Below are positions 17,057 through 25,547 of a stretch of DNA of 64,000 bases, piece after piece. A model generated the notes under the pieces. The model saw only the letters and a list, made by a program, of their open reading frames with translations. It made no database searches and had not been told where the DNA came from. Within the stretch, counting starts at the first letter, position 1, and every line of letters begins with the position of its first letter. A program made the position numbers and the translations under genes. Source of the stretch: Sphingobacterium griseoflavum (GTDB lineage: Bacteria > Bacteroidota > Bacteroidia > Sphingobacteriales > Sphingobacteriaceae); the NCBI RefSeq assembly GCF_014653155.1, contig NZ_BNAF01000005.1, positions 62,001 to 126,000 of the forward strand, written 5' to 3'.

Positions 17057-17632
17057 ATGGACATTCCACAGCATTTAGAGATGGCGCAGAAAAACTCCAA
17101 ATCCGTAACAGATTTGATAAAAACCTATAGTGGCCAGCTGTTGCGTTTTGTGAAAGGAAGAGTGAAGAGAGATGAAGATGCCGAAGACATCCTGCAGGAG
17201 GTTTGGTTTCAGTTTAGCCGCCTGACCAATATCGATGAGTTGGAAAATGTAGGTGCTTGGTTGTATCGCGTCACACGTAATAAGATCACGGACAGCTATC
17301 GTAAAAGCAAGACCGAGGCGCTCGACGAGATGGTGGAGGATGGTGAGGAAGGGGAATTTCCCATTCGGCAACTATTGCTTGCCGATGATTCGCAGGATCC
17401 TGAGCTGAAGATGTTTAAGGATATCTTTTGGGACGAATTGATGAAGGCACTGGATGAATTGCCAGAGAAGCAGCGGAAGGTCTTTCTGCTGAACGAGATG
17501 GAAGACAAAACCTTGCAGGAAATTGCTGATATGGAAGGCGAGAAGCTGAAGACCATCATTAGCCGCAAAGGCTACGCGGTGAAGCACTTGCGGTTGCGTT
17601 TGAAAAGTTTATATGACGAATTAAAATATTAG
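17057..17632 (+). CDS. Sigma-70 family (ECF-like) RNA polymerase sigma factor
   Basis: 191 residues. Region 2 is clear (RFVKGRVKRDEDAEDILQEVWFQF ends at about residue 55; AWLYRVTRNKITDSYRK), joined by an acidic linker (MVEDGEEGEFP) to region 4 (LPEKQRKVFLLNEMEDKTLQEIAD). No anti-sigma gene of FecR type is next to it. It is followed after 13 bases by a small membrane protein gene and then by another membrane protein and an Hsp20 gene, all on the same strand, suggesting an envelope or heat stress module. The small membrane protein could be its regulator, which is inference only. Confidence 0.9.
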   Translation: MDIPQHLEMAQKNSKSVTDLIKTYSGQLLRFVKGRVKRDEDAEDILQEVWFQFSRLTNIDELENVGAWLYRVTRNKITDSYRKSKTEALDEMVEDGEEGEFPIRQLLLADDSQDPELKMFKDIFWDELMKALDELPEKQRKVFLLNEMEDKTLQEIADMEGEKLKTIISRKGYAVKHLRLRLKSLYDELKY

Positions 17633-17645
17633 GAGATATACGATT

Positions 17646-17969
17646 ATGGGATTTAATAGACATGGAAAAAGAAAAGGCAAATTTGTTTTTATCTTTTTTG
17701 CGATACTCTTAGGCTGTGGATTGCTGATCGCACTGCTGCAGTATCTGTGGAATACGTTACTGACCGACATTTTCGGCTTAAGAGCCATCAGCTATTGGGA
17801 AGCGCTCGGATTGTTCATCCTGTCGCGCATTTTATTTGGGCGTGGATTTGGAAAGTCCAAAAACGGTTTTCGAAGGAACCAACCGTTGGAAGAGTCCATG
17901 TCGGAGGAAGATCGGGAGAAATTAAAAAGCGAATGGAGGAAACGATTTGAAGAAAAATGGAAATGTTAA
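17646..17969 (+). CDS. Small two-helix membrane protein next to sigma factor
   Basis: 107 residues: basic N-terminus (MGFNRHGKRKGK), TM helix about 13-34, a second hydrophobic segment about 46-64 (ISYWEALGLFILSRILFG), then a charged helical tail (MSEEDREKLKSEWRKRFEEKW). It begins 13 bases after the sigma factor stop. Proteins of this layout are common beside sigma factors in Bacteroidota, and the cytoplasmic amphipathic tail could bind the sigma factor, but no anti-sigma domain is recognised. Confidence 0.75.
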   Translation: MGFNRHGKRKGKFVFIFFAILLGCGLLIALLQYLWNTLLTDIFGLRAISYWEALGLFILSRILFGRGFGKSKNGFRRNQPLEESMSEEDREKLKSEWRKRFEEKWKC

Positions 17970-17994
17970 AAATTGCATAAAAATATGAGTGTGT

Positions 17995-18029
17995 AAAAAA
18001 GGTCGGTACGGTATGTTCGACCTTTTTTT
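17995..18029 (+). terminator. Intrinsic terminator after the sigma/membrane-protein pair
   Basis: Inverted repeat AAAAAAGGTCG / CGACCTTTTTT with a 12-base loop and a T run. It separates the sigma factor pair from the following membrane protein and Hsp20 genes, so those two need their own promoter. Confidence 0.85.
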
Positions 18030-18228
18030 GTGCACAATCGTTCATTTCTTGCGGGGATGGATCTGTTTAAAAGAAATTGTTATATCAGTAATGAGCCTAT
18101 TATTTAATTTTTTTGTCGGTTTGCGAACAATTTATGGAAGAATTTTAAAAGTACTTAAAGTAAAATCGAGAGATTGCTCGTCTACTACAGCAAAGGCCTT
18201 TAATATTAATTGTAAAACAAAAGAAAAA

Positions 18229-18522
18229 ATGAAAAATAAATTTAAATATATCTTACCGAGATTGATAGGCTTGACGGTCGTCTTGGGGGCATTGAGCTTC
18301 TTGATTGTCGCACTGTTCAAGATCATGTTATTGCTCACCGTTGTCATGGCAATTGGCATGTGGATCGCTGCAAGGCGTTTCAAAAGAAGGGTTCGCCAGC
18401 AGGAGATGGCCGTTCCACACTTTGGGAATGCCGGTTTTTTTGCCAATGAAAATATGATCGCCGTCGTACCTGTGTCATTTAAGTCGCAGTCGGCCAAAGC
18501 CGCCATTATTCCCGTTCGATAA
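18229..18522 (+). CDS. Small membrane protein upstream of Hsp20, function unknown
   Basis: The start ATG 18229 (MKNKFKYILPRLIGL) is chosen because the longer frame to 17989 runs through the terminator. 97 residues with one or two hydrophobic helices (about 10-50, LGALSFLIVALFKIML), a basic stretch (ARRFKRRVRQQ) and a C-terminal part rich in small residues. No domain is recognised. It lies 19 bases before the hsp20 gene, so the two are likely co-expressed. Confidence 0.7.
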   Translation: MKNKFKYILPRLIGLTVVLGALSFLIVALFKIMLLLTVVMAIGMWIAARRFKRRVRQQEMAVPHFGNAGFFANENMIAVVPVSFKSQSAKAAIIPVR

Positions 18523-18541
18523 CCCATTAAAAAATTACAAC

Positions 18542-18997
18542 ATGTTTAAAAGAAATCAACAATCCGATAATAACTACCAGCAAGCTGCATTTTGTGGCGC
18601 AGCGTTCCGCAATAAATTGGAGAAATTCCAGCAGCACTTTTTTGACGGTGCTTTGAATGAAGGGCATGGAGCGGGCTCGCAAGTGCCAGCGAATATCGTC
18701 GAACACCCAGCTTATTTTGAAATTCAGCTCTTCGCTGCAGGCAGAAAGAAAGAACTTTTTAAAGTTGTCGTAGAAAACAACCTGTTGCAGGTGTCGTATG
18801 AGGAGCCTGTAACCGAACAGACCTCGGAGTTTCGCCATCAGGAATATGTAGCTGGATCGTTCAATCGTGCATTCAAATTGGACGAGCAGGTGCTTAGCGA
18901 TAACGTGCAGGCTAGTTTTGAGGATGGTGTGCTTACCATTATCTTGGCCAAGAACCCGGAAGCTACTAAGCCAGTCCAAGAGGTGCACATCAGTTAG
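18542..18997 (+). CDS. Hsp20/alpha-crystallin family small heat-shock protein
   Basis: 151 residues. The alpha-crystallin core spans about 50-145: the opening VPANIVEHPAYFEIQLFAAG, the central FNRAFKLDEQV and the diagnostic ASFEDGVLTIILAK (A.y.nGVL.i.lpK pattern). The family's C-terminal IxI tail is reduced to VHIS. It acts as an ATP-independent holdase for unfolding proteins. The divergence of the tail may affect oligomer formation. Downstream is a 700-base gene-free region. Confidence 0.88.
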   Translation: MFKRNQQSDNNYQQAAFCGAAFRNKLEKFQQHFFDGALNEGHGAGSQVPANIVEHPAYFEIQLFAAGRKKELFKVVVENNLLQVSYEEPVTEQTSEFRHQEYVAGSFNRAFKLDEQVLSDNVQASFEDGVLTIILAKNPEATKPVQEVHIS

Positions 18998-19046
18998 CCC
19001 TATAACCGCTCTTTCCTAAAGAAGCAGGTAAAAAGCCAACACTTTT

Positions 19047-19152
19047 CGTCATCGCGAGGGGAAATGACAACGCAACAATCTTTGCATGTAAAGTGCAGAT
19101 TAGTTTCCTGGAAACCAGCTTACAGCGGTCGTTATACATCCTTGCGATGACG
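19047..19152. repeat. Palindromic intergenic repeat (CGTCAT...ATGACG type)
   Basis: The ends form an inverted repeat, CGTCATCGCGAGG at 19047-19059 and CCTTGCGATGACG at 19140-19152, pairing fully apart from one G.T. The inside holds CAACAATCTTTGCA and a short GTTTCCTGGAAAC hairpin. Short elements of the form CGTCATTGCGAGG...CAATCTT...CAATGACG are widespread intergenic repeats in Bacteroidota and Rickettsiales. Only one copy is in this window, so the repeat status rests on that resemblance. Confidence 0.55.
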
Positions 19153-19609
19153 TGTTTTTTATCTAGTCGTATTCCCTCAACAAAAGCCTTTTTTTACGAT
19201 ACCCGTCTATTTATGCATCCGCAGTTTTCAATAAACCAATAGTCTTCGCGCTAACATCCCTATGAAACGGAGGAGGTGCATTATGCAAGGAGATGATTGC
19301 GCAATGAAACAACTTAAACCGATTGGGAACCCCTTCAAATGCTAACCGTTCTACGTCTATTACTAGCGAAATTTTCACGTTTGCAACCTGACAACATGTA
19401 AAACTTATGGGAAATGCCTTAGTTCACTAGTGAAATGCCTTTTTTCTATAGAAAGCCTGTCTAATGCAGTACAAAGCGTGTTTTTCTATTTCCGAATATT
19501 TCGACGCGTAGAAAAAACAATCTTTTTTGTCATTTTAATGTCATGTACGGATGTCTTTTGACGGCTATTTGGAGCAGTTTACTATAAGGTCTATATATTT
19601 TTATGTTTT

Positions 19610-19652
19610 TTAATTATACTAATTCTAAATAACAAAACTTTATTTATATTTG
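19610..19652 (+). promoter_or_regulatory. Promoter of the DUF4198-PepSY operon with possible Fur-like dyad
   Basis: TATATTTG at 19645-19652 fits the Bacteroidota -7 box. An imperfect 23-base AT-rich dyad at 19610-19632, containing ATTCTAAAT and AATTA.TAATT, sits over the -33 region. Its position and the iron-type genes downstream would suit a Fur operator, but AT-rich dyads arise easily by chance. Confidence 0.4.
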
Positions 19653-19724
19653 CCAGCGGTAGGTTCTTTTGATAGACTTTACTGCTTTCGAATAGATTGA
19701 ATTGTATAGATAAAAACAAATAAT

Positions 19725-20435
19725 ATGAAATCTTTACCTTATTTACTCCTCGTTTTTGTAGCGTTTTTAGTAGGCGGTCAAACCGCAGCAGCGCACGCCA
19801 TATGGTTGGAAAGTGCCCCGAATGCCGGCAAAGGGCAGTCTCATGAGATTCGTGTATACTATGGCGAGTATGCAACCGCCGAACTGGAAAAGACCACTGA
19901 TTGGTATTCAGATTTGCGTTCTTTGAAACTATTTGTGATCAAGCCCGACCAAACGCAGATGGAGCTAAGCTTGGAAGATAAAGACGATCATTTTATAGCC
20001 TCTTTCACACCAGAAGAAGATGGTACCTATCTCGTCTATACGACGCATCCCACCAAAGATCTAGGCGGCAAAACACGTTACGAATTTACCTCGCAACTTG
20101 CTGTTCAGGTTGGTAAATCCGCTGGGGCTGCACAAAGTAAATTAGCTTACCAACTAGCCGTGGATACGAAAGTTTTTAAAAAAGGTGATAAGGTTGCCAT
20201 TCGCCTAACCAAGGAAGGTCAAGGGTTAGCTGGCCAGGACGTTCTTTTAATGTCCGAATCAGGCTGGTCAAAAACCTACAAAACCGATGCGCAAGGCATC
20301 GCGACTGTTGATGTCCTATGGGCAGGCAAATATGTTGCGGAGTTTGGGCATAGCGAGGAAGCAACAGGCACGTGGCACGGAGCCCCCTACAGCGCAACTT
20401 GGCAGGGAATAACGACCAGTTTTTACGTTAAGTAA
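19725..20435 (+). CDS. DUF4198 family periplasmic protein
   Basis: 236 residues with a signal peptide (MKSLPYLLLVFVAFLVGGQ TAAA). The mature protein begins close to HAIWLE, a His near the new N-terminus as in CopC/DUF4198-type metal-binding beta-sandwich proteins. The body has NAGKGQSHEIRVYYGEYA and a C-terminal Ig-like region (KVFKKGDKVAIRLTKEGQGLAGQDV). DUF4198 genes often accompany TonB-dependent iron or metal uptake and PepSY reductases, as here. It starts an apparent four-gene unit ending with the PepSY gene. The metal ligand is not proven. Confidence 0.85.
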   Translation: MKSLPYLLLVFVAFLVGGQTAAAHAIWLESAPNAGKGQSHEIRVYYGEYATAELEKTTDWYSDLRSLKLFVIKPDQTQMELSLEDKDDHFIASFTPEEDGTYLVYTTHPTKDLGGKTRYEFTSQLAVQVGKSAGAAQSKLAYQLAVDTKVFKKGDKVAIRLTKEGQGLAGQDVLLMSESGWSKTYKTDAQGIATVDVLWAGKYVAEFGHSEEATGTWHGAPYSATWQGITTSFYVK

Positions 20436-20538
20436 CCACATTTTGCAGTTAGCAAGTTGTTTACTTGCCTAAGATCGACAACCAACGGCAGCTGTCTGCA
20501 AGGACGCTGCTACTAAATTTACAAACGTTGTAATTGCT

Positions 20539-20868
20539 ATGTTTTCGTTTATTTTATTGATCTTGTTTTTGGGATTTACTTGTTTGATGAATACGTCGAA
20601 GCGCATCAGCTGGCCCGGAAAACACCCTTTTTTGCTGAAGTGGAGTGTACGTCAGAGACAAAGCCGGTTCGCGTCTGCTTCTTTATTTATGCTAGCGCTG
20701 CTTTTTAATACCTACCTATTGGGCTTAGGAGCAGGGATCTTCGCAGCCGTTGTGATGCTCATGGCTGTCGGAGGTTTGTGTGTGTTGTTCTTCCCATTCC
20801 GCTATATAGGAATCCGTGGCTTTGCAACGCTGTTTATGCTCTTTTTTGTGTTGGAAATGATATGCTGA
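20539..20868 (+). CDS. Small membrane protein of iron-reductase locus (DUF3325-like)
   Basis: 109 residues, nearly all hydrophobic, with three predicted TM helices (about 1-18, 48-65, 68-108) separated by a basic loop (SVRQRQSRFASA). The length, TM pattern and position between DUF4198 and PepSY genes match the small DUF3325-type membrane proteins found beside PepSY ferric reductases. The family name is an inference from context and layout. A 103-base gap with a small hairpin (20452-20468) precedes it. Confidence 0.7.
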   Translation: MFSFILLILFLGFTCLMNTSKRISWPGKHPFLLKWSVRQRQSRFASASLFMLALLFNTYLLGLGAGIFAAVVMLMAVGGLCVLFFPFRYIGIRGFATLFMLFFVLEMIC

Positions 20869-20872
20869 TTTT

Positions 20873-21172
20873 ATGCCTGCCAATAAAAAATACTTAACGA
20901 AATCCCCGTGGTTGCGACTTTGCAAGATACTAGCGGGAACCGTCGGTGGTTATGCCGTCATGCTAAGCTTCCACCTAGCACTCAGCAGCTTCTTACCGAA
21001 GGGCGAAGTGGTGGCTACAGCCATCATACTTGGATATATCATGTGGTCTTTCCTGCTGCTATGGGCATTTGTCGAAAAGAATGTATGGCGTGTATGGCTA
21101 ACCTACGTGCTGTTAACAGTTATCTTTTTATTACCTTATTTGCTGACCTCCTCCTTTCATTATGGATCATAG
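20873..21172 (+). CDS. Small membrane protein of iron-reductase locus (DUF3649-like)
   Basis: 99 residues with three predicted TM helices. It opens with a basic segment (KKYLTKSPWLRLCKILAGTVGGY); this 'R...kilaa..GGY' start and the following helices recall DUF3649/iron-transporter accessory proteins. It starts four bases after the previous stop and overlaps the PepSY gene start by 11 bases, so the three are translated together. No catalytic residues are visible. Confidence 0.7.
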   Translation: MPANKKYLTKSPWLRLCKILAGTVGGYAVMLSFHLALSSFLPKGEVVATAIILGYIMWSFLLLWAFVEKNVWRVWLTYVLLTVIFLLPYLLTSSFHYGS

Positions 21173-22802
21173 AAAGTACAATATCTATTTTCACACACAT
21201 ACCATTAGCGGGATTATCATTGCATCCTTGCTGTACGTCATATTTTTCGCCGGTTCGTTTTCATTTTTTAAAGATAATATTACCGCTTGGCAACACGGAA
21301 AGTCTATGGTGGCGGATACCGTTCAGACGGATTACAACTACCTTTTGGATTCGCTATCCAGACAATACAACCTCGTTGGTAGAAATATTGATCTTTATTA
21401 TCTAAAGCAAGGCCAGGGCGCTTATGTAAATATGAGTGTTTCGGCAGATACGACTGTCAGCAAACCTATAGCTGCGCAAACAGGTAAAGGAAAGGGCAAG
21501 CGCCGACGAGGAGCGTCGGCAGAGGATTCTGCCTATTTTCTATATTATTTTGCGGATAAAAGGCCAACTACCTATTCGGAAGGGTACGACATGGGTGAAT
21601 TTTTGTATCGTTTGCACTTTTTGGCGCAGCTCAATCAATTACCCATAAAAATCGGTACACCCTTTGGCTACCTGCTTGCAGGCATTGTTTCATTCTTATT
21701 TCTTTTTGCATTGATAACGGGTGTCTTTCTGCATTGGGAAAAGGTCAAGACAAATTTTTTCGTATTTCGCCCATTTAGTAAATGGAAGACGGTTTGGACG
21801 GATATGCACACCGCACTAGGTGTTATTGGCTTTCCCTTCCAGTTTGTATTCGCCGTTACAGGGATTATCCTGATCGTTAATTTTGTACTCATTACTCCAT
21901 TTAGCAAATTGCTTTACGACGGAAATGAGGAAGCTGTTTACGAAGAGCTTTTATATAACAAGAATATACAGGTGGACTATCGCTACAGCCCGCTTGGCGA
22001 AAAATTCGATTTGAATGCATTTGTTTCCAAATGGGAATCCGAATGGAATGATGCGCGCGTAACGCGCCTTTACATCCGAAATTTCCAAGATCAGAGTATG
22101 CAGGTAGGCATTGAATTTAAGCCTGTTTCCCAGGTAGCATTTGCCGGATCGGGATATGCCTTGCAGGAAATAGCTACGGGAAAAGTCTTAGCGTATAAAT
22201 CCCCTACCAAGGACGGGACATATATTGATATGGTCAAGAGTCTGATCTATCATTTACATTTCGGCGATTTTGGGGGAAAACCGATGCAAATTATATTCTT
22301 TTTGCTTGGGTTGATGGGCTGCCTCGTCATCATTTCCGGAATCGTCATTTGGCTAGTTGCAAGAGATAAGAACAACGTGCCCGCCTACAAACGCAAATTT
22401 AATTTTTGGGCATCGAATTTTTTCTTAGCGGGCTGCTTGAGTATGTTGCCTGTAACGGCATTTACCTTTGTTATGCTGAAGCTGTTGCCCGTCATTAACC
22501 AATCAGTGATCTACAATGTCTTTTTCTATAGCTGGTTAATATTGGGGATTTATTTGATGATTCTGCGTAATCTGGCCCGCATGAATAGGCATGTGCTGAT
22601 TCTTTCTGTACTCACTTGCTTTGCGGTACCCATTGCCAATGGTATGACGACGAAGCTTTGGTTTTGGACCAGCTGGCAATTGGGCGCTACAGATATTTTC
22701 TTTGTTGATGTGCTCTTTACTGTGCTGGCTATCGGCTGCCTTTACGCTTTTATCAGGGTGCGTAAACAAGCAAAGCCTTTCCAGCTTTTAGCCAAAACAT
22801 AA
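21162..22802 (+). CDS. PepSY-TM membrane reductase (siderophore-iron reductase type)
   Basis: 546 residues. TM helix 1 is at about 14-32 (GIIIASLLYVIFFAGSFSFF), followed by a periplasmic PepSY region, TM helices near 165-185, 215-240 and 380-400 and three or four more at the C-terminus. The characteristic HWEKVKTNFFVFRP and WTDMHTALGVIGFPF (His residues beside TM helices) fit heme-binding PepSY_TM proteins that reduce ferric siderophores in the periplasm. A Lys/Arg-rich loop GKGKGKRRRGA is unusual. No TonB receptor is encoded next to it, so the siderophore source must lie elsewhere. Confidence 0.9.
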   Translation: MDHRKYNIYFHTHTISGIIIASLLYVIFFAGSFSFFKDNITAWQHGKSMVADTVQTDYNYLLDSLSRQYNLVGRNIDLYYLKQGQGAYVNMSVSADTTVSKPIAAQTGKGKGKRRRGASAEDSAYFLYYFADKRPTTYSEGYDMGEFLYRLHFLAQLNQLPIKIGTPFGYLLAGIVSFLFLFALITGVFLHWEKVKTNFFVFRPFSKWKTVWTDMHTALGVIGFPFQFVFAVTGIILIVNFVLITPFSKLLYDGNEEAVYEELLYNKNIQVDYRYSPLGEKFDLNAFVSKWESEWNDARVTRLYIRNFQDQSMQVGIEFKPVSQVAFAGSGYALQEIATGKVLAYKSPTKDGTYIDMVKSLIYHLHFGDFGGKPMQIIFFLLGLMGCLVIISGIVIWLVARDKNNVPAYKRKFNFWASNFFLAGCLSMLPVTAFTFVMLKLLPVINQSVIYNVFFYSWLILGIYLMILRNLARMNRHVLILSVLTCFAVPIANGMTTKLWFWTSWQLGATDIFFVDVLFTVLAIGCLYAFIRVRKQAKPFQLLAKT

Positions 22803-22831
22803 TACCGCATAGTTGCAACCTGCGGGAGAAC

Positions 22832-22869
22832 AAAATCGCATCGGTTCCAAAGAGTACCCATGCGATTTT
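22832..22869 (+). terminator. Terminator of the PepSY operon
   Basis: Inverted repeat AAAATCGCAT / ATGCGATTTT with an 18-base loop, 30 bases after the PepSY stop codon, followed by a T-rich stretch. Confidence 0.6.
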
Positions 22870-22970
22870 CGTTTTCAAGCACGTGCTTATTTAAGCATTT
22901 TCTGTAACGTGGCAGGCTGATGTAAACGTTTTTCGTTTCACGTGGTTCTTTATATAAAAGGATAATTTAT

Positions 22971-23159
22971 ATGGAGCAGATAACAGTGACAACTGAGCGC
23001 GGTGTGGAAACGACAACAACGATGAAGAATGGCGACGTACTGATCGAGATCGCCCAGATTCCGAATGATGATACGGGCATTCCGCAAGCGACGGCATTTT
23101 ACATAAACAATGAGCTTGTTGATCGGCATGTATTTCAACAACGATTAAAACAAGTGTAG
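22971..23159 (+). CDS. Small hypothetical protein
   Basis: 62 residues, soluble, Thr/Glu-rich N-terminus (MEQITVTTERGVETTTT) and a mixed alpha/beta-looking remainder. No family recognised. AAAGGATAATTT precedes the ATG. Two antisense frames overlap it, but their composition is poorer. It stands alone between a terminator and the DUF808 gene. Confidence 0.5.
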   Translation: MEQITVTTERGVETTTTMKNGDVLIEIAQIPNDDTGIPQATAFYINNELVDRHVFQQRLKQV

Positions 23160-23299
23160 TAAATTAGTTGAAGTTGGCTTTTTTCTATTTAGGCTCTGCA
23201 GGCATTGCTATTTAATGCTGTAAAAAATGTGGGTAACGCATCTTCCAACGTAACAAAATAAGCAAATTAATGTCTACTTTAGTGCATTAAAATTTAAAT

Positions 23300-24169
23300 A
23301 TGGCATCAGGAATTTTTGCAATCTTCGACGATATAGCCGCGTTGATGGACGATGTGGCAGTTGCAAGTAAAATTGCTACGCGGAAGACGGCAGGTATATT
23401 GGGAGATGATCTGGCAGTGAACGCTGAGAAAGCGACGGGTTTTCTTTCGTCTCGCGAGCTTCCGGTCTTATGGGCAATCACAAAAGGATCGTTGCTCAAT
23501 AAGGTGATCATTGTGCCCATCGCTTTGCTGCTGCAGGTCTTTTTTCCGATCGCTATAACGGTTGTTCTTATCCTAGGCGGTTTTTATTTGGCTTACGAAG
23601 GTGTAGAGAAAATTGTGCACTACCTTTTCCACCCGGCAAAGACTGGGGAAGAGGTGATCGCGAAGAGGGAGGACAATGCGGAAGAAGTGGAACGTGCCAA
23701 AATCAAGTCGGCTGTAACCACAGATTTTATCCTTTCGGTAGAGATCGTCATTATCGCCTTAGGTACCGTTTTGGAACGCAGTCTGACCGTTCAGATATTA
23801 ACCGTTTCGGTGGTCGCGCTTTTGGCCACAGTAGGTGTTTATGGCATTGTCGCGCTGATAGTCCGGATGGATGACGCCGGCTATGCCCTAATCAAAAAAT
23901 CTGATAATAAAGGGCTTTTGTCGAAATTGGGAGCATTCTTGGTTAAAGCTTTGCCCGTTGTCATTAAATCATTGGCCTTCATTGGAACCGTTGCGCTAAT
24001 TTTGGTTTCTGGCGGTATCTTTGTTCATAATATCGACTACCTGCACCACTTGCTTCCTGCATTGCCCGCTATGCTAAAAGAAGCACTTGTAGGCTTGGTT
24101 GCTGGCTTTCTTGTCGTTGCGGTTGTTACGCTGTTTCAGAAAATGTTCAAAGACCGAACAAGTCGCTAA
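23300..24169 (+). CDS. DUF808 family inner-membrane protein (YedI type)
   Basis: 289 residues. The opening MASGIFAIFDDIAALMDDVA is diagnostic of DUF808, followed by KKTAGILGDDLAVNAE-like residues (KTAGILGDDLAVNAEKA) and PVLWAITKGSLLNK. Four to five TM helices follow, and the central GVEKIVHYLFHPAK loop is also conserved. The family is widespread in Gram-negatives and remains without an assigned function. It is a single-gene unit. Start MAS at 23300 agrees with the family. Confidence 0.92.
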   Translation: MASGIFAIFDDIAALMDDVAVASKIATRKTAGILGDDLAVNAEKATGFLSSRELPVLWAITKGSLLNKVIIVPIALLLQVFFPIAITVVLILGGFYLAYEGVEKIVHYLFHPAKTGEEVIAKREDNAEEVERAKIKSAVTTDFILSVEIVIIALGTVLERSLTVQILTVSVVALLATVGVYGIVALIVRMDDAGYALIKKSDNKGLLSKLGAFLVKALPVVIKSLAFIGTVALILVSGGIFVHNIDYLHHLLPALPAMLKEALVGLVAGFLVVAVVTLFQKMFKDRTSR

Positions 24170-24313
24170 ATAACAACGCCTTAAGGGAGGGATACAATGT
24201 TGGCCATGTGGGTGCTATCGTCCATGGGGTAGATGAATCTTTACGCCTCATTTTGTGTTGCGCAGGTATCGGTGTTAACGTCTTGTTCACATTGGTTTTT
24301 TATTTTTGATTTT

Positions 24314-25459
24314 ATGAAGGATAATAAAGTGAGTACCGCGGTCGTATTGAAAGAAGTGGTGGACGATTCGCATAACTTTAAAGCACTGCCTAAGCCTAGT
24401 GGCGCTTATCCATACCGTTTGCAGCTGGAAGCGGTGGTTGGCGATAAGGTGACGGCTTTACGTGATAAAATGTCTTTTCACATGCTTGGTGATACCGGTA
24501 GCCCGCGATTTTCAGCGTTTCAGGCTATTGTGGCGCAGGTGCTGAATGAGCAGAGCAATCGTGAAGTCTATGCAGCCGATACGCCAGCCTTCCTTTATCA
24601 TCTGGGCGATATCGTTTACAACCATGGTGAAGCCGAGGGTTATCCCCAACAATTTTTGGAGCCCTACGAGCGATACGAGGCACCGATCTTTGCCATTGCC
24701 GGAAACCATGACGGAGACATCAATCCGGCTAGCAGGACGCCGTACGATAGCTTGCAGGCTTTCATGGACGTTTTTTGCGGTACCGCACGCCGTGCGATCC
24801 ACTTCGGCGGTGACAGTCAGCGAAAGAGTATGATTCAGCCGAATGTGTATTGGACGCTCGAAGCACCTTTACTCCGTATCATCGGCCTGTATCCCAACGT
24901 GCTCAAACACGGCGCTATCGACAAGGAGCAACGTGCCTGGTTTATCGAGGAACTGCGGCACGCATATGCTAATCGGGAGCAGCAGGTTATTATGCTGTGT
25001 ATACACCATGCGCCGTACTCGGCGGATACCAATCATGGTTCCAGTGAAAAGATGATTTCTTTTCTTGAGGACGCATTTTTGGAATCCGGTGTGCTTCCTG
25101 ACATCGTTTTCAGCGGGCATGTGCACAATTATCAGCGCTTTACCCGTACTTATGTGAATGGGCAAAGGGTGCCTTACATTGTAGCTGGTGCTGGTGGATA
25201 TGTTGATCTACATCAGGTTGCTTCCTTGGCAGAAAGGCGAGTTCGGGCGCTAAAGGTGTCTGACGGCTCAATCGAGCTCAATGCTTTTTGCGAAGATCGC
25301 TATGGATTTTTGAAGATCACCTTAGAGCGTACAGCTACCGGATTTGTTATTGACGGCGGATACTATGTGTTGCATGCAGATGCCGAAAAAGCAAAAAATA
25401 GCCGAGCTACATTATTCGAAAGGTTCACGGTGCCCATTCACCGTACGTCTCCGATATAG
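24314..25459 (+). CDS. Cytoplasmic calcineurin-like metallophosphoesterase
   Basis: The start ATG 24314 (MKDNKVSTAVVLKE) is preferred; the longer frame to 24233 adds a Cys/Phe-rich segment with no signal-peptide logic. About 381 residues. Metallophosphoesterase blocks: MLGDTGSP, YHLGDIVYNHG, AIAGNHDGD, CIHHAPYSAD and FSGHVHNYQRF. The GHVHNYQR form and long insert resemble purple acid phosphatase-like enzymes, but there is no export signal. The substrate is unknown. It ends 88 bases before the converging tesA gene. Confidence 0.88.
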   Translation: MKDNKVSTAVVLKEVVDDSHNFKALPKPSGAYPYRLQLEAVVGDKVTALRDKMSFHMLGDTGSPRFSAFQAIVAQVLNEQSNREVYAADTPAFLYHLGDIVYNHGEAEGYPQQFLEPYERYEAPIFAIAGNHDGDINPASRTPYDSLQAFMDVFCGTARRAIHFGGDSQRKSMIQPNVYWTLEAPLLRIIGLYPNVLKHGAIDKEQRAWFIEELRHAYANREQQVIMLCIHHAPYSADTNHGSSEKMISFLEDAFLESGVLPDIVFSGHVHNYQRFTRTYVNGQRVPYIVAGAGGYVDLHQVASLAERRVRALKVSDGSIELNAFCEDRYGFLKITLERTATGFVIDGGYYVLHADAEKAKNSRATLFERFTVPIHRTSPI

Positions 25460-25547
25460 TACGATGACGATTATTCTCAAAAATGTTTATCGTTTTGAGG
25501 AAGTGATTAAGTCGCTTGCGGTAAATTTCAGCGGTTAATCAAAAGAT

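Larger units (their letters stand above)
18998..19724. other. Gene-poor 727-base intergenic region
   Basis: No convincing gene is seen. It holds a Bacteroidota-type palindromic repeat (19047-19152), a 12-base palindrome TTCACTAGTGAA at 19423-19434 flanked by the direct repeat GAAATGCCTT, a 27-codon frame at 19262-19345 whose internal ATG follows a strong GGAGGAGG, and the promoter of the DUF4198 gene at its right end. Confidence 0.6.

Noticed and set aside
17989..18228. N-terminal extension of the small membrane protein before Hsp20
   Set aside because: It would read through an intrinsic terminator stem, so the ATG at 18229 is preferred.
24233..24313. N-terminal extension of the 24.3 kb phosphoesterase
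   Set aside because: Cys/Phe-rich stretch without signal-peptide logic; the ATG at 24314 gives the family-like start.
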